From JAVBKB01 sp031554275 (lineage in GTDB: Bacteria; Bacillota; Bacilli; JARBTR01), in contig JAVBKB010000211.1 of NCBI GenBank assembly GCA_031554275.1, positions 1 through 14,356 of the forward strand: 14,356 nt of DNA, in the 5' to 3' direction. Each line of letters begins with the position of its first letter. The stretch's first letter is position 1. The notes under the pieces were generated by a model. That model did no database searches. It worked only from the letters and a program-made list of their open reading frames with translations, and was not told where the DNA came from. Position numbers and translations under genes: made by a program. Below are positions 6,955-14,330 of the stretch, one piece after another.

Positions 6955-7749
6955 CTAGATTAAAGATTGATCCTCATTCACTAGAATTCGTTCAATCGAT
7001 TTCGCTAAACCTGACTTTTGATCTAATTCAATCAATACACCACTTAGAATATCCCGACCAGAGCTCGGCACTTCAAAACGTTGCGGTAACTGCGTCATAA
7101 ATCGCTTCAGCACCATCTCTTTATCAGTACCCAAGATACTGTCATATGCGCCGCACATCCCCACATCAGACATGTATGCTGTACCCTTAGGCAATATTCG
7201 ATTATCTGCAGTCTGTACATGTGTATGAGTACCTACAACAGCCGAAACCCTACCATCCAGCAGCCATCCGATCGCTTGCTTCTCACTGGTTGCCTCGGCG
7301 TGAATATCAACAAAAATAAATGGAGTGCGCTTCCGCACCTCATCAACCAATTGCGTAGCTAATTGAAAAGGGTCATCGCATGGATTCATAAAAGTTCTTC
7401 CAATCAAGTTGATGACCGCAAGCTCAATTTGATTCCATTTCACATAACAAATCCCTTGACCAGGAACACCCTTCGGAAAGTTTGCAGGACGCACCAAATA
7501 CTTCGCACCATCAATGAAATCAAATATTTCACGGTTATCCCAAGTGTGATTGCCTAAAGTCACCGCATGAACACCTAGTGATAGAAATTCATTATAAATT
7601 TTCTCAGTGATCCCTTTACCGTGAGCAGCATTTTCACCATTAACAATAATCAGATGGGGTTGATACTTTTCCTTAATTTTCGGTAAGTATTTAGTGACTG
7701 CAGTACGACCGATCGAACCAACAATGTCGCCAATAAATAATATTCTCAT
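6955..7749 (-). CDS. ymdB: YmdB family phosphodiesterase (TIGR00282)
   Basis: Metallophosphoesterase of 264 residues; the B. subtilis homologue has cyclic-nucleotide phosphodiesterase activity and controls the motility-to-biofilm decision and nanotube-related phenotypes. All metal ligands of the family are seen at the expected positions: D8 (GDIVG), E39 (NGENAAHGKG), N67 and H68 (GNHTWD), H150 (DIHAEA), H175 and H177 (GTHTHVQT). The ATG has GAGG seven bases upstream. It lies downstream of rny as in B. subtilis, but a perfect intrinsic terminator (7861-7889) lies between them, so expression needs readthrough or a promoter in 7750-7860. I saw no clear promoter there. No obvious terminator follows; transcription could run on through the structured gap into spoVS. 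Intact and typical. Confidence 0.97.
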   Translation of the reverse strand: MRILFIGDIVGSIGRTAVTKYLPKIKEKYQPHLIIVNGENAAHGKGITEKIYNEFLSLGVHAVTLGNHTWDNREIFDFIDGAKYLVRPANFPKGVPGQGICYVKWNQIELAVINLIGRTFMNPCDDPFQLATQLVDEVRKRTPFIFVDIHAEATSEKQAIGWLLDGRVSAVVGTHTHVQTADNRILPKGTAYMSDVGMCGAYDSILGTDKEMVLKRFMTQLPQRFEVPSSGRDILSGVLIELDQKSGLAKSIERILVNEDQSLI

Positions 7750-7860
7750 GTATGTACCTCGATTTCTTCGATGAAATTGAAGCAGAAACTAGCAGCTTTG
7801 AAAAACCAATACCTTCAGTACAATTTTCACCGTATCTCAAGTGTAGCAAATTTGAGCAAC

Positions 7861-7889
7861 AAAAAAAAGAACAGGCAATCCTGTTCTTT
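7861..7889 (-). terminator. Intrinsic terminator after rny
   Basis: Perfect 10-bp stem AAAGAACAGG with CCTGTTCTTT (7866-7875 and 7880-7889) closed by a 4-base loop. On the minus strand it is followed by five more T (7865-7861). It begins 12 bases past the rny stop and therefore separates rny from ymdB. Confidence 0.93.
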
Positions 7890-7901
7890 AAACTTCATCA
7901 A

Positions 7902-9461
7902 TTACTTTGCATATTCAACTGCTCTTGTTTCACGGATAACCGTTACTTTAATATGACCTGGGTAATCTAATTCCTCTTCAATTCGCTTGCGAATATCACG
8001 AGCCAAGCGATGCGCCTCTAAATCATCAATTTGATCTGGTCGAACCACAATTCTCACTTCACGTCCAGCTTGAATCGCAAATGACTTTTCAACGCCTTCG
8101 AATGATTCAGAAATATCCTCTAGCTTTTCTAGACGACGAATGTAATTCTCCAAGGTCTCACTTCTAGCACCTGGTCTCGCAGCGGACAATGCATCAGCTG
8201 CAGCTACAATGACAGAAATAATTGAAGTAGGTTCAACATCACCATGATGGGACGCAATCGAATTTAGCACAACTGGGTGCTCACGATACTTCTTTGCAAG
8301 CTCAACTCCAATTTCCACGTGGCTTCCTTCTACCTCATGGTCAATTGCTTTTCCAATATCATGCAGTAGTCCCGCACGCTTTGCAAGAGTTATATCTTGT
8401 CCAAGTTCAGCAGCCATCAGACCCGACAACTGTGCAACCTCTAACGAGTGTTTCAATACATTCTGACCATAACTAGTACGATACTTTAAGCGCCCCAGTA
8501 TTTTAATTAAATCTGGATGGACGCCATGTACACCAATTTCGAAAGTAGCTTGTTCTCCTGTTTCTCGAATGTTTTCATCCACTTCTCGTCTTGATTTTTC
8601 AACCATTTCCTCAATTCGAGCAGGGTGAATTCTACCATCTTGAACAAGTTTGTCTAATGCATTTCTTGCTACTTCGCGTCGGACAGGGTCAAATCCTGAC
8701 AAAATAACTGCTTCTGGCGTATCATCAATGATCAAATCAATCCCAGTAAGCGTTTCTAAAGTACGAATATTTCGACCTTCACGTCCAATAATTCGCCCTT
8801 TCATTTCATCATTCGGCAGATTCACAACTGAAACTGTTGTTTCAGCAACATGGTCTGCAGCACACCGTTGGATCGCAGTTGACAAAATTTCTTTTGCCTT
8901 CTTGTCCCCTTCTTCTTTTGCTTTCGTTTCAGCATCTTTCACCATTGCCGCAATATCATGCGACAATTCCTGCTCGATGCGATGTAAAATTAAATCTCTG
9001 GCCTCGTCCTTTGACAATCCAGAAATACGTTCCATTTCTAATTTCTGTACATCAATTAACTCTTCCGCTTTGCTCTCTAAAAGTTGTAAATTCTGTTGTT
9101 TTTGAATCAGGCCCTCTTCTTTTCTCTCTAAAGCCTCATCACGCTTCTCAAATGACTCTAGCTTACGATCAATGCTTTCTTCTCTTTGTAGGAGTCTTTG
9201 CTCTTGTTTTTGCACCTCTGATCTTCGTTCTTTCACGTCACTTTCAGCTTCTGCACGAAGTTTAAAAATCTCATCTTTTGCTTCTAACAAGGCCTCTTTT
9301 CGTAGCGAGTCTGCCTCTTTTTGAGCCTCATCAATAATCTTGGTAGCAGCATTTTGTGCACCACCAATTTTTGATTCGGCAACAGATTTTCTTATCAAAA
9401 CTCCAATAAGTATTCCAACGATTAAACAAACAACTGCGGAGATGATCCCAACTAAATTCAT
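7902..9461 (-). CDS. rny: Ribonuclease Y
   Basis: Membrane-anchored endoribonuclease that initiates mRNA decay and riboswitch turnover in Bacillota, part of the RNA-degradosome-like network. The 519-residue protein has an N-terminal transmembrane helix (about 3-23), a long charged coiled coil (about 30-190), a KH domain with GRIIGREGRN (222-231), and an HD domain with the catalytic HD pair H367-D368 in LLHDIGKA. B. subtilis RNase Y is 520 residues, so this is full length. I chose the ATG at 9461, because GGAGGTGA lies 4 bases before it; an in-frame TTG nine codons upstream has no ribosome binding site. A candidate promoter lies at 9551-9579 and a strong terminator follows the stop. The upstream neighbour, an autolysin, is unusual. 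Confidence 0.97.
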   Translation of the reverse strand: MNLVGIISAVVCLIVGILIGVLIRKSVAESKIGGAQNAATKIIDEAQKEADSLRKEALLEAKDEIFKLRAEAESDVKERRSEVQKQEQRLLQREESIDRKLESFEKRDEALERKEEGLIQKQQNLQLLESKAEELIDVQKLEMERISGLSKDEARDLILHRIEQELSHDIAAMVKDAETKAKEEGDKKAKEILSTAIQRCAADHVAETTVSVVNLPNDEMKGRIIGREGRNIRTLETLTGIDLIIDDTPEAVILSGFDPVRREVARNALDKLVQDGRIHPARIEEMVEKSRREVDENIRETGEQATFEIGVHGVHPDLIKILGRLKYRTSYGQNVLKHSLEVAQLSGLMAAELGQDITLAKRAGLLHDIGKAIDHEVEGSHVEIGVELAKKYREHPVVLNSIASHHGDVEPTSIISVIVAAADALSAARPGARSETLENYIRRLEKLEDISESFEGVEKSFAIQAGREVRIVVRPDQIDDLEAHRLARDIRKRIEEELDYPGHIKVTVIRETRAVEYAK

Positions 9462-9550
9462 CTTGTCACCTCCATATTCTGTTTTCAAAACATTTTATTT
9501 CATTTAATATAAATTCTCGACTGAGATGGCTTTATCTTAGCTTTAAGAAA

Positions 9551-9579
9551 CTTATATAATACTCATTTTACGGATGCAA
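9551..9579 (-). promoter_or_regulatory. Candidate sigma-A promoter for rny
   Basis: Minus strand TTGCAT (9579-9574), 17-base spacer, TATAAG (9556-9551). The -10 is good (five of six), the -35 is poor (three of six). A start near 9544 would give a leader of about 83 bases. It is the best candidate I find between the autolysin terminator and rny, but it is unproven. Confidence 0.4.
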
Positions 9580-9799
9580 GTATTAGATGTCAAGAATGCT
9601 TAAAATAAAAAGAGAAACACAACCAAATAGTTGCCACTGAAAAGCATCCTTTTTAAGAAAAAATCATGCACAATAGTTACAAAAAACCGTGACGATCACC
9701 AGTATCATTGATTTCAACTAGTGCCTTGTACTTATCCGGTTCTGAAATCTGCTTAGATATTTATTTATACCTAGAATTTATAATCTAAGTGCAACCGTT

Positions 9800-9880
9800 A
9801 AAAAAAAGACTCAGAGCTAATATCCAATTAAAATAGTAATTACGAAAGAACTATTTAAAGGATGATTAGAAATGAGTCTT
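9800..9880 (-). terminator. Long interrupted hairpin with U-run downstream of the autolysin gene
   Basis: Four helices stack with small internal loops: 9806-9813 with 9873-9880 (AAGACTCA/TGAGTCTT), 9817-9821 with 9865-9869, 9822-9825 with 9860-9863, and 9831-9837 with 9850-9856, about 24 base pairs around a 12-base loop. On the minus strand it ends in eight T (9807-9800), so it works as an intrinsic terminator for the autolysin transcript, 110 bases past the stop codon. The size is unusual for a plain terminator. The rest of the 9489-9989 gap has AT-rich sequence, the rny promoter candidate and a weak GCAT-ATGC hairpin at 9644-9669; no gene is visible. Confidence 0.6.
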
Positions 9881-9989
9881 AACATTCACGTTACGATAAT
9901 AGAACGAGTACAGATACCATTAACACCTGAATTTCTGGTCCTTCCATTGCACTGAATCCCAGCTTTTTCTCTCCTCACAATCTCTGTTA

Positions 9990-11699
9990 CTAGCGATATA
10001 CTGGAGAGTAACCAGCGGGAACTGGCAGGTAAATACTTGATTGTACTGTATAATTAAAGTTTGAATCTCTTAATAGATTCAGTATTGTGAAATATTGTTT
10101 GTAATTGCTGATCGAAATCTTAAGAAAGTATTTTTTCCCTTCATATAACACATAAAAAGAGTGATCGTTATACTTTCTCAAAACTGTGAATTGGGATCCT
10201 GCTGGTATACTCCCAACCACGTTTGTACCTTGATAACTTGAAGTTAACGGTATATTACTGTTAGCAATTGCGATAATACCCATTGAACTAAAATCAGTAT
10301 ACATTTTAGGGATGGAAACATCAAAAGTCGATCCATTCATAAGTTCTATGCTTGTATATTCTTTTGTATTAAATGGATGGATCTTTTGTGCATGAGCCGC
10401 AATTTTCGAACCCCAATCCTTATCTGTTGCATAGTAATAGTTTAGTCCATTAGTTGCATCGCCTAAAAAATACCCCTTGAATTTCCAACTTGATGGATTC
10501 AAATAACCTTCTTTCAAGAAATTTATTTGGTATTGCATGGCTTGTTTTATACTATTGAAGGTATAAGCTGAATCATACGCTGCGGAATCATATGCCGCAA
10601 CTGAGAATAAGTTGTTTTTATATTTTGTTAACGGATTCGTACCATAACCACTTTCATGGATTGTCATACTTGCAAGTATAAGTGGGTTAACTCCACCTGC
10701 TTTTGCTGTGTCAATAATTGTTTGCCCCAAACCGCGAAGCCCACTGGTCTTACCTGTTTTTTTCTCATAAGCAGAAATATAATTATTGATTTCTGCTGCT
10801 GTCACTTTAGAAGGATATCGAATATCCAAATATTGATAGTTGGTGGCAACCACTTCTGGTTTTTTATTTGGATTCAGTGCACCAGTACCACTATCTAGAT
10901 AGTACCATGTCCCACCAATTTGTAACCACCCAGTTGCCATTTCACCACTTGGGGACAAGAAGTAACGATTTTCTTTGTAATCTACCCAACCTGTTTGCAT
11001 ATATCCATTCTGAGCAAAGTAGTACCAATACCCATTATTCGCTAGCCAACCTACTTGCATTTTTCCGTTACCGCCTAAGAAAAACCACGTTTCCCACTCT
11101 TTATACCAGCCTGTTTTTAACGCACCACTGCTTTCGAAATAATACCAGTCTCCCTGAATATAATTCCAGCCAGATGCCATGGTTCCATTTGGTTTCAAAT
11201 AATATTTTTTCTTATTATAAGTAATCCAGCCTGTTGCTCTATATCCATCAGCGTTTATGTAATACCATGCGCGATCAACATATTGCCATCCAGTTAGCAT
11301 TTCCCCACTAGGGGCCAAGTAGTACCATTCGAGATTTTCTTCAGGATATACCCAACCTACAGCCATCGATCCATCAGACTTTAAAAAATACCAATAATTA
11401 TTGTAGTATTTCCAGCCTGTTAGCATTTGACCATTTGGATTCATATAATACCAATTACCATTAACCAAAACCCAACCAATAGCCTTAGCACCATCAGGTT
11501 TCAAATAGTATTTCGCATTATTTTCGGTTAGCCACCCGGTCTTTTTGACATCATTGACGTAGTAATACCAGACATTATTCGTCAAGACCCAGCCATTTTT
11601 TTTTGCAGCAAATATTACATCTGGTTGTAAAGAAATAGCACCTACAGATGTAGTAAATAGCATTGCAACAGTAATGAATACTTTAATAATACTCTTCAT
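9990..11699 (-). CDS. Secreted glucosaminidase-type autolysin with twelve choline-binding-like repeats
   Basis: Predicted exported peptidoglycan hydrolase of 569 residues. Residues 1-32 look like a signal peptide (MKSIIKVFITVAMLFTTSVG start, hydrophobic core, likely cut after an AA near 31-32). Residues 36-276 form twelve tandem repeats of about 20 residues, each opening with GW (W37, 56, 76, 96, 116, 138, 158, 178, 198, 218, 238, 258), of the cell-wall/choline-binding repeat type. Residues about 320-445 form a GH73-like beta-N-acetylglucosaminidase domain with the probable catalytic Glu at 349 in IHESGYGTN, then NNLFSV-AYDS. The C-terminal 120 residues look SH3-like (VVGSIPAGSQFTVLRK). GGAGG lies 5 bases before the ATG. 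Such repeat modules are typical of streptococci and clostridia, so acquisition by transfer is possible. The ligand here is unknown. Confidence 0.92.
   Translation of the reverse strand: MKSIIKVFITVAMLFTTSVGAISLQPDVIFAAKKNGWVLTNNVWYYYVNDVKKTGWLTENNAKYYLKPDGAKAIGWVLVNGNWYYMNPNGQMLTGWKYYNNYWYFLKSDGSMAVGWVYPEENLEWYYLAPSGEMLTGWQYVDRAWYYINADGYRATGWITYNKKKYYLKPNGTMASGWNYIQGDWYYFESSGALKTGWYKEWETWFFLGGNGKMQVGWLANNGYWYYFAQNGYMQTGWVDYKENRYFLSPSGEMATGWLQIGGTWYYLDSGTGALNPNKKPEVVATNYQYLDIRYPSKVTAAEINNYISAYEKKTGKTSGLRGLGQTIIDTAKAGGVNPLILASMTIHESGYGTNPLTKYKNNLFSVAAYDSAAYDSAYTFNSIKQAMQYQINFLKEGYLNPSSWKFKGYFLGDATNGLNYYYATDKDWGSKIAAHAQKIHPFNTKEYTSIELMNGSTFDVSIPKMYTDFSSMGIIAIANSNIPLTSSYQGTNVVGSIPAGSQFTVLRKYNDHSFYVLYEGKKYFLKISISNYKQYFTILNLLRDSNFNYTVQSSIYLPVPAGYSPVYR
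10872..11594 (-). repeat. Twelve GW-type cell-wall-binding repeats (coding)
   Basis: Codons 36-276 of the autolysin. Each unit reads approximately GW-x(5-8)-WYY-x(3)-DG-x(3)-T. Units 2, 7 and 11 replace the second Trp (NAKYY, KKKYY, ENRYF), and unit 5 is two residues longer. The units have diverged enough that this is an old array rather than a recent expansion. Confidence 0.9.
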
Positions 11700-11750
11700 T
11701 TAGTCCTCCGCATCAAGATTAATATATTTCTTCAAATCTTTCAATAAATC

Positions 11751-11760
11751 ATTATACCAC
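11751..11760 (-). promoter_or_regulatory. Extended -10 promoter for the autolysin gene
   Basis: The minus strand reads GTGGTATAAT: a perfect TATAAT (11756-11751) preceded by the TG-N extension. No good -35 lies at 16-18 bases; a TTGTTA is 21 bases away. The predicted start lies about 45 bases before the ATG. Confidence 0.65.
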
Positions 11761-11910
11761 TATATAAAATGTTTTTATAACAATTTAAAAAAATAAAAAA
11801 CTACTACTAATCTTCCTTTTTGACAAAAAAACAACAGTGAAAATGAGCGGATTTCTAGCTGCCTGAAAGAGGGTTTCTGAACTTGACAGACCATCAATGA
11901 TTAATTCTAT

Positions 11911-11973
11911 TTTGAGTTTCGGCATAGTGTAAAGAAAGCGTTGATTTTTTTCGAATTGCGCTTGAAACTCAAA
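11911..11973. repeat. Inverted repeat in the glmS-autolysin gap
   Basis: TTTGAGTTTC (11911-11920) and GAAACTCAAA (11964-11973) form perfect 10-bp arms around 43 bases. Inside, AAGCG (11936-11940) pairs with CGCTT (11959-11963) directly stacked on one arm. It lies between the glmS terminator and the autolysin promoter (gap 11700-12109). It could be a remnant of a mobile element or a regulatory structure; no gene is visible in the gap. Confidence 0.45.
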
Positions 11974-12067
11974 TCATCAGAAAGCCTATCAACACTTCTT
12001 GAGAACAGCCTGAATTTTATCTAGAAACAGGAAAATCTACATCAGATAAATATTCAATACTGTTGCC

Positions 12068-12098
12068 AAAAAAAGAACAAAGGATTTCTCCAATGTTC
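12068..12098 (-). terminator. Intrinsic terminator after glmS
   Basis: The minus-strand hairpin pairs GAACA with TGTTC and GGA with TCC, with a TT/TT internal mismatch and a GAAA tetraloop (12075-12098), followed by seven T (12074-12068). It starts 12 bases past the glmS stop codon. Confidence 0.85.
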
Positions 12099-12109
12099 CA
12101 TTGTCTATA

Positions 12110-13912
12110 TTATTCAACTGTAACGCTCTTTGCGAGATTACGCGGTTTATCAATGTCACAACCTCGGTGTAATGATGCGTAGTAGGAAATCAATTGCAAC
12201 GGAATGATGGCAACAAGTGGTGTAAGGTATTTGTTTACGTGAGGTATCACATAGCGATCTCCCTCTGATTGCAATCCCTCCATTGAAATAATACAAGGAT
12301 TTGCACCACGAGCTGTCACTTCATTGACGTTTCCGCGAATATTTAAATTCACATGGGCTTGTGTAACTAATGTCACAACAGGTGTACGATCCTCAATCAA
12401 AGCAATTGTTCCATGCTTCAGCTCTCCGCCAGCAAAACCTTCGGCCTGAATATAAGAAATTTCCTTTAGTTTCAATGCACCCTCGAGTCCAACATAGTAG
12501 TCCACACCTCGCCCAATAAAGAAGCAATTGCGGGTAATGCTCAAAAACTCAGTTGCGATTTTCTCGAATTCTGCCTTATCGTTACAAAGGCTACTCATTG
12601 CATTTGCGACAATTCCAAGTTCGGGAACTAGGTCGAAGTCTAAATCACAGCCACGAGCATCTGCCACTAACTTTGCATAGATTGCAAGAACTGCGATCTG
12701 TGCAGTATATGCCTTTGTCGAAGCAACTGCAATCTCTGGTCCAGCATGTAGTAGTAACGTAAAGTCTGCTTCACGTGATAATGTTGACCCCGGCACATTC
12801 GTAATTGTCAGTGCTTTGTAACCCAGTTTCTTTACCAAAACCAATCCTGCTCGGCTATCAGCTGTCTCACCGCTTTGAGTGATGAAAATAAATAATGGTT
12901 TTTCAGAAAGCAAAGGTGTATTGTAACTAAACTCTGATGCAACATGCACTTCGACTGGAATCTTCGCAAACTGCTCAATCATCTGCTTACCAACAAGCCC
13001 TGCATGGTAACTCGTGCCACAAGCGATAATATAAATTCGGTCGGAAGCAAGCGTCTCTTGAATGATTTCTTCATCGATAAATAATTTGTCAGAGTCACCT
13101 TGATATTTTTGAATAATTTTCCGAATTACAGCTGGCTGTTCGTCGATTTCCTTCATCATGTAATGAGGATATGTCCCCTTTTCAACATCACTTGCATCAA
13201 TCTGTGTTGTAAATGGCTCGCGTGAAATCTCTTGACCAGCTAAATCTTGAATTTTATGAGAGTCCTTCTTAACTGACACAATTTCTTTATCCATTAATTC
13301 GACAAATTGATCAGTCAATTGCAACATTGCCATTGCATCACTACAAACGACATTAAAGCCTTTGCCTAAGCCAATTAGTAGCGGACTTTTGTTCTTTGCA
13401 ACATAAATTGTGTTAGGATCCTCATCGTCAAGTAACGCAATAGCGTAAGACCCATGCAACATCGAAAGCGTTGATCTAAATGCTTTTTCAGTTGACTCCC
13501 CATCATCGACAAACTTATTGATCAGCTGCACGATAACTTCGGTATCAGTTTCACTCTTTATTTGTACATCACGCAAATACTGATTGCGAAGTAATTCATA
13601 GTTTTCAATGACACCGTTATGAACAAGTGTAAACCGTTCCTTTTCGCTTTGATGTGGATGCGCATTCACTTTGTTTGGCACTCCATGTGTCGCCCATCTC
13701 GTATGCCCGATCCCCATAATTCCGTCTAATTCAGCTGGTACGCTTTGTCTCAAATCCTTAATGCGACCAACTTCTTTAACAACAACAACGTTCTCATCTG
13801 AACGAATTGCGATTCCAGCAGAATCATAACCTCTATACTCTAACTTCTCTAATCCTTTAAGTAAAAACTCTTTTGAGTTTTGATCACCTATAAATCCTAC
13901 AATTCCACACAT
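12110..13912 (-). CDS. glmS: Glutamine--fructose-6-phosphate aminotransferase (isomerizing)
   Basis: Cytoplasmic enzyme making glucosamine-6-phosphate from fructose-6-phosphate and glutamine, the first committed step to UDP-GlcNAc and so to peptidoglycan. The 600-residue protein starts MCGIVGFIGD, with Cys2 as the glutaminase nucleophile after Met removal. The glutaminase domain (1-240) has YRGYDSAGIA, GHTRWATHG and HNGVIENY. Two SIS domains follow, with CGTSYHAG (298-305) and TQSGETAD (345-352), and the C-terminus is the conserved DKPRNLAKSVTVE. The common SQSGET Ser is Thr345 here, a mild change. AGGAGG lies 7 bases before the ATG. It is controlled by the glmS ribozyme in its 5' leader. A terminator follows. 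Full length and intact. Confidence 0.98.
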   Translation of the reverse strand: MCGIVGFIGDQNSKEFLLKGLEKLEYRGYDSAGIAIRSDENVVVVKEVGRIKDLRQSVPAELDGIMGIGHTRWATHGVPNKVNAHPHQSEKERFTLVHNGVIENYELLRNQYLRDVQIKSETDTEVIVQLINKFVDDGESTEKAFRSTLSMLHGSYAIALLDDEDPNTIYVAKNKSPLLIGLGKGFNVVCSDAMAMLQLTDQFVELMDKEIVSVKKDSHKIQDLAGQEISREPFTTQIDASDVEKGTYPHYMMKEIDEQPAVIRKIIQKYQGDSDKLFIDEEIIQETLASDRIYIIACGTSYHAGLVGKQMIEQFAKIPVEVHVASEFSYNTPLLSEKPLFIFITQSGETADSRAGLVLVKKLGYKALTITNVPGSTLSREADFTLLLHAGPEIAVASTKAYTAQIAVLAIYAKLVADARGCDLDFDLVPELGIVANAMSSLCNDKAEFEKIATEFLSITRNCFFIGRGVDYYVGLEGALKLKEISYIQAEGFAGGELKHGTIALIEDRTPVVTLVTQAHVNLNIRGNVNEVTARGANPCIISMEGLQSEGDRYVIPHVNKYLTPLVAIIPLQLISYYASLHRGCDIDKPRNLAKSVTVE

Positions 13913-13944
13913 AATGTGTCCTCCTGAAAATAATAGTGCATTCC

Positions 13945-14170
13945 TTTACCTTTGTTTCACTGTCACCAATGATTTTTCGGTAAAAGAAATCAGTTGTGCA
14001 CAAACACAGTGAAAGATCTTCAATAAAGATCACTGCTGCAACCGAGAGGTATCCGCCGATCATTCGATGAACCTCTTCCTCGTCAACTGGTGTGTTCCCT
14101 GATTAGACAAAGCTTAAAAGCTATGATAATCCTAATCGTTGGCAAACAGACTTAACCCAGTCCTGGCGCT
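13945..14170 (-). promoter_or_regulatory. glmS ribozyme (glucosamine-6-phosphate-activated self-cleaving riboswitch)
   Basis: The minus strand carries the conserved glmS core: AGCGCC at 14170-14165, GTTGACGAGG (14086-14077), then GAGGTTCATCGA, ATCGGCGGAT and ACCTCTCGG downstream to about 14042. Cleavage is expected between A 14170 and G 14169. P1 closes by ACUGG (14161-14157) with CCAGU (14090-14086) and is capped by an insertion with a GAUUAG/CUAAUC stem. P3 (CAGUGAUCUU...AAGAUC...UCACUG) spans about 14036-14008, and P4-type sequence with ACCGAAAAAUC follows. High glucosamine-6-phosphate triggers cleavage, and the 5'-OH mRNA is degraded by RNase J, lowering GlmS. The 3' border is approximate. 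Confidence 0.96.
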
Positions 14171-14188
14171 TAAATAACCTTTGAAAGC

Positions 14189-14217
14189 CTTATCCCGATG
14201 GGCAAACAAAGTCACAA
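14189..14217 (-). promoter_or_regulatory. Proximal candidate promoter for glmS
   Basis: Minus strand TTGTGA (14217-14212), 17 bases, GATAAG (14194-14189); each hexamer is four of six. A start near 14182 would leave a leader of about 12 bases ahead of the ribozyme cleavage site. Weak on consensus but well placed. Confidence 0.3.
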
Positions 14218-14301
14218 TAGTTTATACCGTTTTACAATAATTTGATACGATAAATTCTCCCTTGCATCACATCCTTAGAAAGTAGAAAATTCTATTTATT
14301 T

Positions 14302-14330
14302 ATCATACTAGTTTTTTCGAGTTTGTGTAA
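14302..14330 (-). promoter_or_regulatory. Distal candidate sigma-A promoter for glmS
   Basis: Minus strand TTACAC (14330-14325), 17-base spacer, TATGAT (14307-14302). Hexamers match at four and five of six. The predicted start near 14295 would put about 125 bases ahead of the ribozyme. It is stronger on consensus than the proximal candidate. No upstream gene is visible to the window end. Confidence 0.5.

Noticed and set aside
8650..9105. 151-codon plus-strand frame opposite rny
   Set aside because: It is a shadow of the rny coiled-coil and KH coding region; composition is Ser-rich antisense and there is no ribosome binding site.
9462..9488. TTG nine codons upstream as rny start
   Set aside because: No ribosome binding site precedes it, and GGAGGTGA fits the ATG at 9461, giving the usual family length.
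10564..10605. AYDSAAYDSAY as an internal duplication in the autolysin
   Set aside because: GH73-like domains normally have AYDS followed by a few residues and then AY-F at this point, so it is normal family sequence.
11785..11925. 46-codon minus-strand frame starting MPKLKIELIIDGL in the glmS-autolysin gap
   Set aside because: No Shine-Dalgarno, ends in homopolymer-derived Phe/Lys codons, overlaps the inverted repeat, and no family is recognised.
12862..12880. Thr345 in place of Ser in the GlmS SQSGET motif as a sign of lost activity
   Set aside because: Conservative hydroxyl-to-hydroxyl change in an otherwise fully conserved enzyme with an intact regulatory leader.
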